The translations under genes and the position numbers were made by a program. The notes below the pieces were generated by a model. The model saw only the letters and a list, made by a program, of their open reading frames with translations, ran no database searches and was not told the DNA's origin. Of a DNA stretch of 64,000 bases, positions 16,773 to 25,296 are shown piece by piece. The stretch covers positions 62,001-126,000 of the forward strand of contig JAPOXD010000023.1 in assembly GCA_026707285.1 (NCBI GenBank), read 5' to 3'. The stretch's first letter is position 1; the number at the start of each line of letters is the position of its first letter. This DNA comes from Chloroflexota bacterium (lineage in GTDB: Bacteria > Chloroflexota > UBA11872).

Positions 16773-17765
16773 CTAGGACCCCGTCGTTTCGAGACGCACT
16801 CGCGGGTCGATATATGTATAGAGCACGTCGACGAGCAGGTTCGCCATGGCGTAGATGACCGCGGATAGCAGCACCAGGCCCTGCACGACCGGATAGTCGC
16901 GGTCGATGATGGCGTCGATCAGCCGTAGTCCCAGTCCCTGGCGGTGGAACACGGCCTCGATGATCACCGCGCCGGCCAGCAGGCCGCCAAACTCGAGGCC
17001 GATGACGGTGACCACGGGAATCAGGGCGTTTCGCAGGGCGTGCCCCATCACCACCACGCGCTCGCGCAGCCCCTTCGACCGCGCCGTGCGCACGTAGTCG
17101 CGCGACAGCACGTCCAGCATCGATGAGCGGGTCAACCGCGCCAGGATGGCGGATGCGGCCGTCCCCAGCGTCAGCGCCGGCAGGATCAGCTCCTTGCCAT
17201 AGCCGTTGGAAACCGCCGGCAGCATGCCCACGCCGTCGTCCGTCTGCCATTTGATGGCAAACACCAGGATCAGGAGCAAGCCGACGAAGAATGGCGGGAA
17301 CGAGATTCCCAGGATGGCGAACATCTGCGCGCCGTAGTCCACGAACGTGTGGCGTTTGATGGCCGAAATCACGCCCGCGCCGACGCCGATGGTGATGGCC
17401 ACGGCCATGCTCGCCATCGTGAGCGCGAACGTCGCCGGCCAGTGACTCGCAATCATGTCCACGACCGGGCGTCGGTAGGCGATCGACGTCCCCAGGTCGC
17501 CGCGCAGCACGTCCCAGACGTAGAGAACGAACTGATGCGGGGGCGATTTATCGAGGTTGTAGCTCTCGCGCAGCTTCTCGAGCGCCTTTCGGCTGACTTC
17601 GCCGCCCTCGCGGCTGGTCGCGCCCGAGCCGCCGATCTCGCCGGACTGGAAGAAGATCTCAATCGGATCGCCCGGGATCAGCCGCATCAGCACAAAGACC
17701 ACGATCAGCACGCCAAAGAGGACGGGGATCATGTAGAGAATGCGGCGGATGATGTATCCAGCCAT
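16773..17765 (-). CDS. ABC transporter permease, DppB/OppB family (operon 1)
   Basis: 330 aa. MAGYIIRRILYMIPVLFGVL is the typical first helix, followed by RLIPGDPIEIFF, a periplasmic loop, and five further membrane segments. The ATPase-contacting EAA loop is visible as DYVRTARSKGLRERVVVMGHALRNALIPV. The C-terminus VLYTYIDPRVRLE is conserved among the three B-type permeases of this window. It forms the inner-membrane channel with the C-type permease encoded upstream. It is last in the operon order permease C, binding protein, permease B and is separated from the binding-protein gene by 85 bp containing a 15-bp-stem hairpin. No ATPase gene follows. Confidence 0.95.
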   Translation of the reverse strand: MAGYIIRRILYMIPVLFGVLIVVFVLMRLIPGDPIEIFFQSGEIGGSGATSREGGEVSRKALEKLRESYNLDKSPPHQFVLYVWDVLRGDLGTSIAYRRPVVDMIASHWPATFALTMASMAVAITIGVGAGVISAIKRHTFVDYGAQMFAILGISFPPFFVGLLLILVFAIKWQTDDGVGMLPAVSNGYGKELILPALTLGTAASAILARLTRSSMLDVLSRDYVRTARSKGLRERVVVMGHALRNALIPVVTVIGLEFGGLLAGAVIIEAVFHRQGLGLRLIDAIIDRDYPVVQGLVLLSAVIYAMANLLVDVLYTYIDPRVRLETTGS

Positions 17766-17796
17766 GGCTACGTCATTCTAACGGTGCAATCGGACG

Positions 17797-17834
17797 GCAG
17801 GCGCCCGACCGCCACGTGACGGTCGGGCGCCTGC
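17797..17834 (-). promoter_or_regulatory. Strong hairpin between binding-protein and permease genes
   Basis: A perfect 15-bp inverted repeat (arms 17797-17811 and 17820-17834, 8-nt loop) starts 16 bp downstream of the binding-protein stop and ends 31 bp before the permease start. In mRNA it would be very stable. There is no clear U-tract, so it probably works as an mRNA-stabilising or attenuating element that lowers permease expression relative to the binding protein. Confidence 0.6.
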
Positions 17835-17850
17835 GGCATTCCGAGAGTCG

Positions 17851-19842
17851 CTACTCCTGGGTGCTGTAGAACTGCCCGTAGCTGGGCAGGTAGTCAATAC
17901 CCAAGTGCAGCACGCCGCCGATGCGGTCCGGGTTGGACAGCCACGGCAGGTAGTCGTGCACCAACGGGATGGCGACCGCGTTCTCCATGAGGTAGAGCTC
18001 GGCTTCCTCCCAGATGGCTCGCTGCTCGTCCGGATCGAAGCTGGCCCGCGCGGCGTCCAGCAGACCGTCGATCTTCGCGCCTTCCGTCGCGGTGGCCGGC
18101 ACGCCGTCCCACTCGAAGAACGAGTAAGCGCGGCCCGGTCGACCGTAGAAGGAAGTGTGGAAGCGGTCGTACAGCACGTCGCCGTTCGGCCCCGCCACGC
18201 CGATCCACGTGGTGTGGAAGGCGCCGTCCTGGGCCTGCTCGCGGTGCGTAGCCTCATCCATCTTCGGGATGTTCACCTGGATGCCCAGGCTCCGCTCGAC
18301 GTCCAGCTTGAACAGCTCGACCACGGGGTCGCCGCGGTCGGGGTAGCTGATCTCGAGCTTGCGGCCGTCCGGCGCGTAGCGGAAGCCGTCCTCGCCCATG
18401 GCGTAGCCGGCCTCGTCAAGGAGCGCGCTGCCCTTGGCGGGGTCGTACGTGTAGAGCTGGCCGGCTGCGTCGCTGCGGCCCACGGTGCCCGGCACCAGCA
18501 GGTTGCTGATGTTGGTGGGAGCCGTGCCGCCGTTGGCGCGCACCGTCACGGTTCGCCGGTCGACGCCGAACAGCAGCGCCTTGCGCACCGCCAGGTCGTC
18601 CAGCGGCCAGAGCTGCGTGTGCAGCGGCATGTACTGACCCATGCCCGGCGCGGCGAAGCCGATGACGTGGTACTTCGGGTTCTCGGACACTCGCTTGTAG
18701 TCGGCGAACGACCAGTTCAACAGGATGTCGACCTCGCCGGCCTCGAAGGCCTGGGCGTTGTCGGTCATGTTGAAGCCGAAGATCTGCGACCGCATGCGGT
18801 CTGGATACGCCGGACCCTGGTTCGGCAGGTACGACGGGCCCCAGGCCCAGTTGTCGAACCGCTCGCCGACGATCTTCACGTCGTCTTCCCACTCGAGGAA
18901 CTTGTAGGGACCGGTGCCGACCGCGTGGCGGTCGAGATCCTCGCCCATCTCCGTGATGGCCTTCGGCGAGGCGAACACCACGTGCTGGTGAGCGATGAAC
19001 TTCAGGAAGAACGCCTGCGGCTGGTCCGTGTGGAACCGAAGCGTGAAGTCGTTGACCTTCTCGATGCCCGTAATGCCGGCGATGTCGCGAACGACGTGGC
19101 CGCGCGGCAGCTCTTCATCGAGGAATCGGTCGAAGTTGAAGATCGCGGCATCCGCGTCGAACGGCGTGTCGTCGTGGAAGGACACGTCGTTCCGCAGCGG
19201 AACCGTCCAGCTCAGCTTGTCATCCGAAACCTCGGGCAGGTCGGAGGCCAGCGTCGGCAGGATCGCGTTGCCCGGGCCGTAGTTGTACAGCAGTTCGTAG
19301 AACATGTTCGCCGGCTCGGCGGTGCGTCCGCCCCACGTCGCCGGGTCGAAGTTCGTCGGGTTGCCGAAGGTCATGTAGCTGACCTCGCCGCCAACCTTCG
19401 GGTCCCACGGCTTCAGGCCGATGTTAACGGCCGAGTCGAGGTTGTGGATGTCGATGCCCGGCGCGCGCTCGGCGGCCTGCTCGACGATCTTCTCGACTAC
19501 ACGCTCGACGACCTTCTGGACTTCAACCTCACGGATCACGTCGCGGGTGACGACCTTCTCGACCTCGACCTCTTTGACCGTCTCGACCGCGACTTCCTTG
19601 ATCACCTCTTTGGTGACGACCGTCTCGACCGGGACTTCCTTGATCACCTCTTTGGTGACCACCGTCTCGACCGGAACTTCCTTCACCACTTCCTTGACTT
19701 CGGTGACCGTGACCGTGACCGTCTTCTCGACGACCTCGGCCTCGCCGCAGGCGGCCAGAGCGGCTACTCCAACACCGCCCGCCAGCGCCGCCGCCCCACC
19801 GCGGAGCAGCTTGCGACGACTCAATGACTTACTCGGACCCAT
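17851..19842 (-). CDS. Tat-exported lipoprotein, SBP_bac_5 family ABC substrate-binding protein (operon 1)
   Basis: 663 aa from the ATG of MGPSKSLSRRKLLRGG; GGAGGGG lies 7 bp upstream, while an ATG two codons earlier would sit on top of it. SRRKLL is a Tat motif and AALAAC ends a lipobox with C32. Residues about 38-123 are a repetitive EVPVETVVTKEVIK-type segment. The mature DppA/OppA-type domain begins near GGEVSYMTFGNPTNFDPATWGG and includes LRNDVSFHDDTPFDADAAIF and HAVGTGPYKFLEWEDDVKIV, standard family-5 blocks. It should capture a peptide, oligosaccharide or similar solute outside the membrane for the adjacent permeases. Ligand unknown; the two other paralogues here suggest family expansion for related ligands. 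Confidence 0.95.
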   Translation of the reverse strand: MGPSKSLSRRKLLRGGAAALAGGVGVAALAACGEAEVVEKTVTVTVTEVKEVVKEVPVETVVTKEVIKEVPVETVVTKEVIKEVAVETVKEVEVEKVVTRDVIREVEVQKVVERVVEKIVEQAAERAPGIDIHNLDSAVNIGLKPWDPKVGGEVSYMTFGNPTNFDPATWGGRTAEPANMFYELLYNYGPGNAILPTLASDLPEVSDDKLSWTVPLRNDVSFHDDTPFDADAAIFNFDRFLDEELPRGHVVRDIAGITGIEKVNDFTLRFHTDQPQAFFLKFIAHQHVVFASPKAITEMGEDLDRHAVGTGPYKFLEWEDDVKIVGERFDNWAWGPSYLPNQGPAYPDRMRSQIFGFNMTDNAQAFEAGEVDILLNWSFADYKRVSENPKYHVIGFAAPGMGQYMPLHTQLWPLDDLAVRKALLFGVDRRTVTVRANGGTAPTNISNLLVPGTVGRSDAAGQLYTYDPAKGSALLDEAGYAMGEDGFRYAPDGRKLEISYPDRGDPVVELFKLDVERSLGIQVNIPKMDEATHREQAQDGAFHTTWIGVAGPNGDVLYDRFHTSFYGRPGRAYSFFEWDGVPATATEGAKIDGLLDAARASFDPDEQRAIWEEAELYLMENAVAIPLVHDYLPWLSNPDRIGGVLHLGIDYLPSYGQFYSTQE
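19474..19731 (-). repeat. EVPVE/VTKEVIK peptide-repeat segment of binding protein 1
   Basis: Coding repeat of about 42-nt (14-codon) units reading EVPVETVVTKEVIK and variants between the lipobox and the folded domain. Val alternates with charged residues and proline is regular, suggesting an extended beta-type or coiled stalk holding the binding domain away from the membrane. Two paralogues in this window carry related segments of different length. Confidence 0.85.
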
Positions 19843-19952
19843 AGACATTCCCCTCCCATGTGGGGTGATCGTGCATGCACGCGGCGCGCATACTACACGA
19901 CTCTTGTGAAACAGGTACACATTTTCCTGTTACCGATAGGGACTCGGCGTGC

Positions 19953-20867
19953 TCAGTGCGACCACGCCCCCGCTTGCGGATCGAGCGCCTCGCGCAGCCC
20001 GTCGCCCAGCAGATTAATTGACAGCACCGTGATAGCGATCGCCAGGCCGTTGAACGTCGAAATCCACCACGACGACCGCAGCAAATGCCGGCTCGACGAC
20101 AGCTCCAGGCCCCACTCGGGCGACGGGCGCTCGGCGCCCAGGCCCAGGAAGCTCAAGCCCGCGGCGGCCAGGATGGCCCCGCCCAGACCCAGCGTGGCCA
20201 TGATCAGGATCGGGCTGACGATGTTCGGCAGAATGTGGCGCAGCATGATGCGGGCGTCGGACATGCCCACGGCGCGCGCCGCCCGCACGTAGACCAGCTC
20301 ACGCGCGGCGAGCGTCGTCGAACGCACCACGCGCGCATAGAACGGGATGCCGGCCACTCCCAGCGCGATCATGGCGTTGTTGAGGCCGGACCCCAGGGCG
20401 GCCACGACCGTCATCGCCAGCAGCAGTCCCGGAAACGCCAGCATCACGTCGATGATCCGGCTGATGACCATGTCCACCCAGCGCCCGAAATAGCCCGCCG
20501 ACAACCCAATCAGCGTGCCGACGATGGCCGAAATCGTCACCGCGGAAAACCCGACGCGAAGCGATATCCGTGACCCGCGCACGATGCGGCTGAACACGTC
20601 GCGGCCGATGTCGTCGGTGCCCAGCGGATGGCCCTCCGAACCCGGAGGCAGTTCGGCCGCCAGAATGTCGAAGTGGTTCTCCGGTTCGGTTGCGATGACA
20701 TCGGCAAAGATCGCCGCCAGCGAAATGACGATCAGAACGGCGAGTCCCGCCAGGGCCGCCTTGTTCCGTCGCAGCCGCCGCCACGCCATCGTCCACTCGC
20801 TGCGCGGTTTCGGCGCAGCGGCGGCCTCGAGCCCAGTCTCGCCCTCAACAACCGAACCGGTGGCCAA
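19953..20867 (-). CDS. ABC transporter permease, DppC/OppC family (operon 1)
   Basis: About 304 aa. No ATG occurs near the 5' end; a TTG at 20867 with GGAG 5 bp upstream is chosen, and a TTG ten codons earlier is the alternative. PKPRSEWTMAWRRLRRNKAA is the N-terminal cytoplasmic OppC_N block before the first helix, and HPLGTDDIGRDVFSRIVRGSRISL is the conserved periplasmic loop. The EAA loop reads ELVYVRAARAVGMSDARIMLRHILPN, and the protein ends GLREALDPQAGAW. First gene of operon 1, divergent from operon 2 with 381 bp between the starts. It works as heterodimer partner of the B-type permease two genes downstream. Confidence 0.93.
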   Translation of the reverse strand: MATGSVVEGETGLEAAAAPKPRSEWTMAWRRLRRNKAALAGLAVLIVISLAAIFADVIATEPENHFDILAAELPPGSEGHPLGTDDIGRDVFSRIVRGSRISLRVGFSAVTISAIVGTLIGLSAGYFGRWVDMVISRIIDVMLAFPGLLLAMTVVAALGSGLNNAMIALGVAGIPFYARVVRSTTLAARELVYVRAARAVGMSDARIMLRHILPNIVSPILIMATLGLGGAILAAAGLSFLGLGAERPSPEWGLELSSSRHLLRSSWWISTFNGLAIAITVLSINLLGDGLREALDPQAGAWSH

Positions 20868-21248
20868 CGTCTCTCCTTCGTGTGAAGTACCGACCAAATC
20901 GCAGCAGTCGCCACGGCCGCCTGAAGCGGTCGCGCGCCAACGCTACCACTTCGGCGATGTCAGCCCGATGGACGGTGCGGACCATGCGTGCGTCGGGCCG
21001 CGCAGTGCGCAAACCGGCGCAGCGTCCCAAATCGCGCGTCACCCGCGCAAGCGCGCCGCCTGCCGGATTGACACGACGGCGCGCCACGGCTTACGTTCCG
21101 CCTTGAGGTGACGGCTCGCCTCCGGCGAGTCGATCGGATGCATCTCGCTTATCGGTGCATCCGTGGCGTTGCCCGGCCCGAGCCACCCGGAACCATTGAC
21201 GGTCTCCGAGGCGGAGCCCACCTCGCGCAGACAGGCGGGGGAGCGGGT
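20868..21248. promoter_or_regulatory. Shared divergent regulatory region of two paralogous transporter operons
   Basis: A 381-bp non-coding stretch separates the starts of operons 1 and 2. On the plus strand TTGACA at 21068-21073 and TACGTT at 21092-21097 (18-bp spacing) form a possible sigma-70 promoter for operon 2; the -10 match is poor. Nothing equally clear was seen for the minus strand. Confidence 0.35.
21135..21163. promoter_or_regulatory. Perfect 8-bp inverted repeat in the operon 2 leader
   Basis: CGGATGCA and TGCATCCG arms (21135-21142, 21156-21163) flank 13 nt about 40 bp after the possible -10 element. It could be a regulator binding site or a leader RNA hairpin. Confidence 0.4.
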
Positions 21249-22184
21249 GTGTCGACGGACGCCCTAAGAGAGCCGACCAGCGCAACAGCGCAAGACCCAC
21301 TCGAACTGCGGCCGCCGCGCAGCGAGTGGCAGATGTCCTATCGCCGCTTTTACCGCCACAAAGCGGCGGTTGTTGGCCTCTCGATTCTCATCATCATCAG
21401 CATCGGCGCAATCTTCGCGGATGTCATCGCCATCGAGCCCGAAGCGACGTTCTACAGCTTCGATGAACTCCAGACCAAGAAATGGCTGCCTCCGCTGACC
21501 GACGGCCACCTGCTGGGCACCGACGACATCGGGCGTGACGTGTTCAGCCGCGTAGTCCGCGGCTCACGCGTGTCGCTGCGAGTGGGCTTCTTCGCAGTGG
21601 GCATCGCCAGCATCGCCGGCACGCTATTCGGTCTCGCCGCCGGCTACTTCGGCGGGTGGATCGACCAGATGGTCAGCCGAGCCATCGACGTGATGCTGGC
21701 CTTCCCGGACTTGCTGCTGGCGATTGCGATTCTGGCGGCGCTCGGCCCTAGTCTCGTGAACGCCATGGTGGCCCTGGGTCTGGCGGGGATTCCCGGCTAT
21801 GCGCGCGTGGTTCGAGGCGCCACGCTGGCCGCACGCGAGCTGGTCTACGTGCAGGCGGCGCGCGCTGTGGGCATGTCCGACACGCGCATCATGCTGCGCC
21901 ACATCCTGCCGAACGTGCTCAGCCCGATCCTGATCATGATGACCTTGGGCCTCGGCGGCGCGATCCTCGCCGCCTCCGCGCTCGGCTTTCTCGGCCTGGC
22001 CGCCGATCCGCCGACGCCGGAGTGGGGCAGCGAGCTCAACCTCTCGCGCGCCTACCTGCGCACCGCCTGGTGGGTATCCACGTCCAACGGCGCGGCCATC
22101 GCCATTACCGTCCTGTCGGTGAACATGGTCGGTGACGGCCTGCGCGAGGCGCTCGACCCGCAGGCGAGTTCTTGGGCGCGCTAA
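21249..22184 (+). CDS. ABC transporter permease, DppC/OppC family (operon 2)
   Basis: 311 aa from the GTG of VSTDALREPTSATAQ, with GGGGGAG about 5 bp upstream; earlier in-frame starts lack support. LRPPRSEWQMSYRRFYRHKA matches the N-terminal cytoplasmic block of its paralogues, and HLLGTDDIGRDVFSRVVRGS is the conserved loop. The EAA loop is ELVYVQAARAVGMSDTRIMLRHILPN, and the protein ends GLREALDPQASSWAR. About six membrane helices. First gene of operon 2, mirroring operon 1 across the divergent region. Confidence 0.94.
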   Translation: MSTDALREPTSATAQDPLELRPPRSEWQMSYRRFYRHKAAVVGLSILIIISIGAIFADVIAIEPEATFYSFDELQTKKWLPPLTDGHLLGTDDIGRDVFSRVVRGSRVSLRVGFFAVGIASIAGTLFGLAAGYFGGWIDQMVSRAIDVMLAFPDLLLAIAILAALGPSLVNAMVALGLAGIPGYARVVRGATLAARELVYVQAARAVGMSDTRIMLRHILPNVLSPILIMMTLGLGGAILAASALGFLGLAADPPTPEWGSELNLSRAYLRTAWWVSTSNGAAIAITVLSVNMVGDGLREALDPQASSWAR

Positions 22185-22201
22185 AATGCCGCTACCGAAA
22201 A

Positions 22202-22229
22202 GGCTGATGCCTTCAGCATCCGTTCAGCC
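22202..22229 (+). promoter_or_regulatory. Stem-loop upstream of binding protein 2
   Basis: GGCT/AGCC and GATGC/GCATC arms form a bulged stem-loop in the 80-bp gap between permease C and the binding-protein gene, 35 bp before the start codon. It may be a processing or stabilising site that favours binding-protein mRNA. Confidence 0.3.
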
Positions 22230-22264
22230 AGCAAAAGACGTGTCGTTCTCAGGGGAGGTGTCCG

Positions 22265-24244
22265 ATGGGGAGTAGTGGACTAGTAACCCGGCGCAAGGTC
22301 ATGCGCGGGGGGTTGGCCGCCTTGGCCGGCGGAGTCGGCGCGGCTGCGCTGGCCGCGTGCGGCGAAGCCGAGGTCGTCGAGAAAACCGTGACGGTGACGG
22401 TCACCGAAGTCAAAGAGGTGATCAAGGAAGTCCCGGTCGAAGTCCCGGTCACCAAGGAAGTCGAGGTCGAGCGGGTCGTCGTCAAGGAAGTCCCGGTCGA
22501 AACCATCAAGGAAGTGCCGGTCGAGACGATCAAAGAGGTCGAGGTCGAGAAGGTCGTCGAGAAGGAAGTCATCAAAGAGGTCTTCGTCGAGAAGGTCGTC
22601 ATCGAGGAGAAGCTGGTCGAGCGCGCCCAAGAGCTCGTGCCCGGCATCAACGTCTTCAGCTACCCCGACGTCATTCCGCTGGGCCCGTACAACCCAACCG
22701 TCGGCGGCGAAGTGAGCTACCCGACCTTCGGCAACGCGAACAGCTATCACCCGCTGCGCGCGGCCAGCCGGGCGTCGGTTGAGATTGGCAACATGATCCA
22801 CGAGCCGCTCTACGTGCTGGGCGCGGGGAATGACTTTGCCCCGCTCCTGGCCGCGGGCTCCGAGATTCAGGACGACCGCAACCAATGGCGCATTCGCCTG
22901 CGCAACGACGTGGTCTTCCACAACGACGAGCCGTTCAACGCCGACACGGTGATCTCGAACTTCGAAGAGATTTTCGACGAGAGCATCGTGCGCGGCGGAA
23001 TCGTCGGCTTCGCCAACGAGCTTGACAAGGTTGAGAAGGTCGACGACTTCACGGTCGACTTCTTCACCAAGATCCCGAACGCGCTCTTCCACAAGCCACT
23101 CACCCGCGGCTATCGGCCGTGGCCGATTGTGGCCAAGGAGATGGGCGAAGACTTCGACTTCAACCCGATCGGGACCGGTCCCTTCAAGTTCGAGAGCTGG
23201 ACCGACAACGTCGAGCTCGTCGGCACGCGGTTCGACAAGTACGGCTGGGCCCCCTGGTACTCCGCCAATCAGGGTCCGGCGTACGCAGACCGGGCCGTCG
23301 GCAAGGTGCTGTCCAACGACAGCACGGCGCGGATCAATGCGATGGAGGCGGGCGAGGTCAGCTTCCTGCTCCACTTCGTGTTCCCGCACGTGCAGCGCAT
23401 CTCGACCAACCCGAGCTTCCGGGTGCTGGGGATCCTGAACGAGGGCATGCCGCAGTACATGCCGATCAACACGCAGCTCTTCCCGACGGACGACGTCGAG
23501 GTTCGCCGCGCGATGATCGAAGGCATCGACCGGCGCACGGTCACCGTGCGCGCCAACGGCGGCGTGCCGCCCGTGGTCGTCAGCAACTGCCTCACGTCCG
23601 AGGCTGTCAAGGGCTACAACCCCGAGGTCAACAACCTCTACACCTTCGACGTGCAGAAGGCGCAGGCGCGACTCGACGCCGCCGGCTGGACGCTGGGCGA
23701 CGACGGCTTCCGCTACAACTCGGACGGCGAGTTGCTCGAGATCGTGTTCCCGGACACCGGCTTCCCGGTGCGCGAGCTGTTCAAGCTCGACGTCGAGAAG
23801 TCGCTCGGCATCTCCGTGCAGATTCCGAAGATGGAAGGCAGCACGTTCAACGAGCAGATGCAGAACGGCGCCTTCCACGCTGCATACGTGGGTGTCGGCG
23901 GACCGGACGGCGACGTGCTGTGGGACCGCTTCCACACGTCCGTCTACGGGCTGCCGGGGCGCGCCTACTCGCGCTGGATGTACACGGACCCGCCCGGAGA
24001 GGCCACGCCAGGCGTGGAGCTGGATGCGCTGCTCGACGGCGCCCGGGTCGAGTTCGACGAGTCCAAGCGGATCGATCTGTGGCAGCGTGCGAGCCACATC
24101 ATCATGGACAACGCCTTGATGATTCCGTTCGTCACCGAGTTCCTCAGCTGGATCGCCAACACCGACATCGTCGGCGGAAACCTCTACGTCGGTAACTTCG
24201 CGCTGCCGATCTGGAGCGACTGGTACGACAAGCGGGTCGGCTAG
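22265..24244 (+). CDS. Tat-exported lipoprotein, SBP_bac_5 family ABC substrate-binding protein (operon 2)
   Basis: 659 aa; AGGGGAGG lies about 7 bp before the ATG. MGSSGLVTRRKVMRGG is a Tat-type n-region, and LAAC ends a lipobox (C32). Residues about 36-121 are a VKEVPVE/TIKEVEVEKVV repeat stalk. The binding domain opens GGEVSYPTFGNANSYHPLRA and contains LRNDVVFHNDEPFNADTVIS and NPIGTGPFKFESWTDNVELV. Clearly paralogous to binding protein 1 but with many ligand-pocket differences, for example VFPHVQRISTNPSFRVLG against the corresponding region of protein 1. Ligand unknown. It is followed after 52 bp by its B-type permease without an intervening strong hairpin, unlike operons 1 and 3. Confidence 0.95.
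   Translation: MGSSGLVTRRKVMRGGLAALAGGVGAAALAACGEAEVVEKTVTVTVTEVKEVIKEVPVEVPVTKEVEVERVVVKEVPVETIKEVPVETIKEVEVEKVVEKEVIKEVFVEKVVIEEKLVERAQELVPGINVFSYPDVIPLGPYNPTVGGEVSYPTFGNANSYHPLRAASRASVEIGNMIHEPLYVLGAGNDFAPLLAAGSEIQDDRNQWRIRLRNDVVFHNDEPFNADTVISNFEEIFDESIVRGGIVGFANELDKVEKVDDFTVDFFTKIPNALFHKPLTRGYRPWPIVAKEMGEDFDFNPIGTGPFKFESWTDNVELVGTRFDKYGWAPWYSANQGPAYADRAVGKVLSNDSTARINAMEAGEVSFLLHFVFPHVQRISTNPSFRVLGILNEGMPQYMPINTQLFPTDDVEVRRAMIEGIDRRTVTVRANGGVPPVVVSNCLTSEAVKGYNPEVNNLYTFDVQKAQARLDAAGWTLGDDGFRYNSDGELLEIVFPDTGFPVRELFKLDVEKSLGISVQIPKMEGSTFNEQMQNGAFHAAYVGVGGPDGDVLWDRFHTSVYGLPGRAYSRWMYTDPPGEATPGVELDALLDGARVEFDESKRIDLWQRASHIIMDNALMIPFVTEFLSWIANTDIVGGNLYVGNFALPIWSDWYDKRVG
22370..22627 (+). repeat. 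EVPVE/IKEVEVEKVV peptide-repeat segment of binding protein 2
   Basis: Repeated GTC/GAG/AAG-rich coding units between lipobox and ligand domain, related to but rearranged against the segment in binding protein 1 (TIKEVPVE units are duplicated here). Interpreted as a surface stalk. Confidence 0.82.
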
Positions 24245-24296
24245 CCGAAGGGACTTGGCGCACACAACCGAGTAGCTAAAGGGATCAGGCGCAGGT

Positions 24297-25268
24297 ATGG
24301 GTGGTTACATCATCCGACGCCTCCTCTACACGATTCCGGTCGTGTTAGGGGTGCTGACAACGACGTTCATCCTCCTGCGCCTGATCCCGGGCGACCCGGT
24401 TGATCTGTTCTATCTCGGCGGCCAGGACCCGTCCGGGACCGTGTCGTTCGTCGTCACGCCCTCGCAACAGAGCGCCTACGACGCCCTGCGCAGGGAGTTC
24501 AATCTCGACAAGCACATCGTGCACCAATTCTTCATCTACCTCTGGGACTTCGTCCGCTTCGACTTCGGCAAGTCAATTCGGTCACAGCGTCCGATCAACG
24601 AGATCATCGGAGACCACTGGCCGGCCACGATTCAACTGACCTTAGCCGGGATGGGCCTCGCGCTGTTCATTGGTATTGGCGCCGGCGTGATCTCCGCAAT
24701 ACGTCACCACACGTGGATCGACTACGCCTCGCAGAGCTTCGCCGTCTTCGGCGTCTCTATCCCGAGCTTTTTCCTCGGAGTCATTCTGGTCATGATCTTC
24801 AGCGTCGGACTCGGGTGGCTCCCGGCGATCTCCAACGGACACGGCAAGGAGCTCATCTTGCCGGGGATCACCCTGGGTACGGCCGCGTCGGCCATCCTGG
24901 CCCGGCTGATGCGTTCCTCCATGCTGGACGTGCTTTCGCGCGACTACATCCGCACCGCGCGCGCCAAGGGCCTGCGCGAGCGCGCCGTGATCTGGCTGCA
25001 TGCGCTGCGCAACGCCCTGATTCCCGTGGTTACGGTTGCCGGCCTGGCCTTCGGCGGCCTGCTCACCGGCACCGTCATCATCGAGTCGGTCTTTACCCGG
25101 CAGGGACTTGGGCTCCAGCTCATCGACGCCATCACCCAGCGCGATTATCCGGTCGTTCAAGGCCTGGTGATGCTCGCGGCGCTCCTCTACGCGGGCATGA
25201 ACCTCGTCGTCGACGTCCTCTACACCTACATCGACCCACGCGTCCGCCTCGTCCGCGCGTCCGTCTAA
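24297..25268 (+). CDS. ABC transporter permease, DppB/OppB family (operon 2)
   Basis: 323 aa. MGGYIIRRLLYTIPVVLGVL and LRLIPGDPVDLFYLGG match its paralogues. SQQSAYDALRREFNLDKHIV is the periplasmic loop. The EAA loop reads DYIRTARAKGLRERAVIWLHALRNALIPV, and the C-terminus is VLYTYIDPRVRLVRASV. Six membrane segments. Last gene of operon 2, ending 28 bp from the convergent enolase-superfamily gene. No ATPase gene follows, so ATP-binding subunits must come from elsewhere in the genome. Confidence 0.95.
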   Translation: MGGYIIRRLLYTIPVVLGVLTTTFILLRLIPGDPVDLFYLGGQDPSGTVSFVVTPSQQSAYDALRREFNLDKHIVHQFFIYLWDFVRFDFGKSIRSQRPINEIIGDHWPATIQLTLAGMGLALFIGIGAGVISAIRHHTWIDYASQSFAVFGVSIPSFFLGVILVMIFSVGLGWLPAISNGHGKELILPGITLGTAASAILARLMRSSMLDVLSRDYIRTARAKGLRERAVIWLHALRNALIPVVTVAGLAFGGLLTGTVIIESVFTRQGLGLQLIDAITQRDYPVVQGLVMLAALLYAGMNLVVDVLYTYIDPRVRLVRASV

Positions 25269-25296
25269 CGCGCAAACACCCTAAGCGTCCGCCGGG

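Noticed and set aside
19474-19731. CRISPR-like array
   Set aside because: The periodic repeats are in frame, encode protein and have no unique spacers of constant length; no cas genes are present.
17905-19827. Long open frame on the plus strand opposite binding protein 1
   Set aside because: It is antisense to a well-supported gene and its residues (repeated D-L-D, R-rich runs) only mirror the EVPVE repeat and GC-rich codon use.
22280-24265. 661-codon open frame on the minus strand opposite binding protein 2
   Set aside because: Same effect as for binding protein 1; the frame stays open because of GC-rich third positions, and no domain is recognisable.
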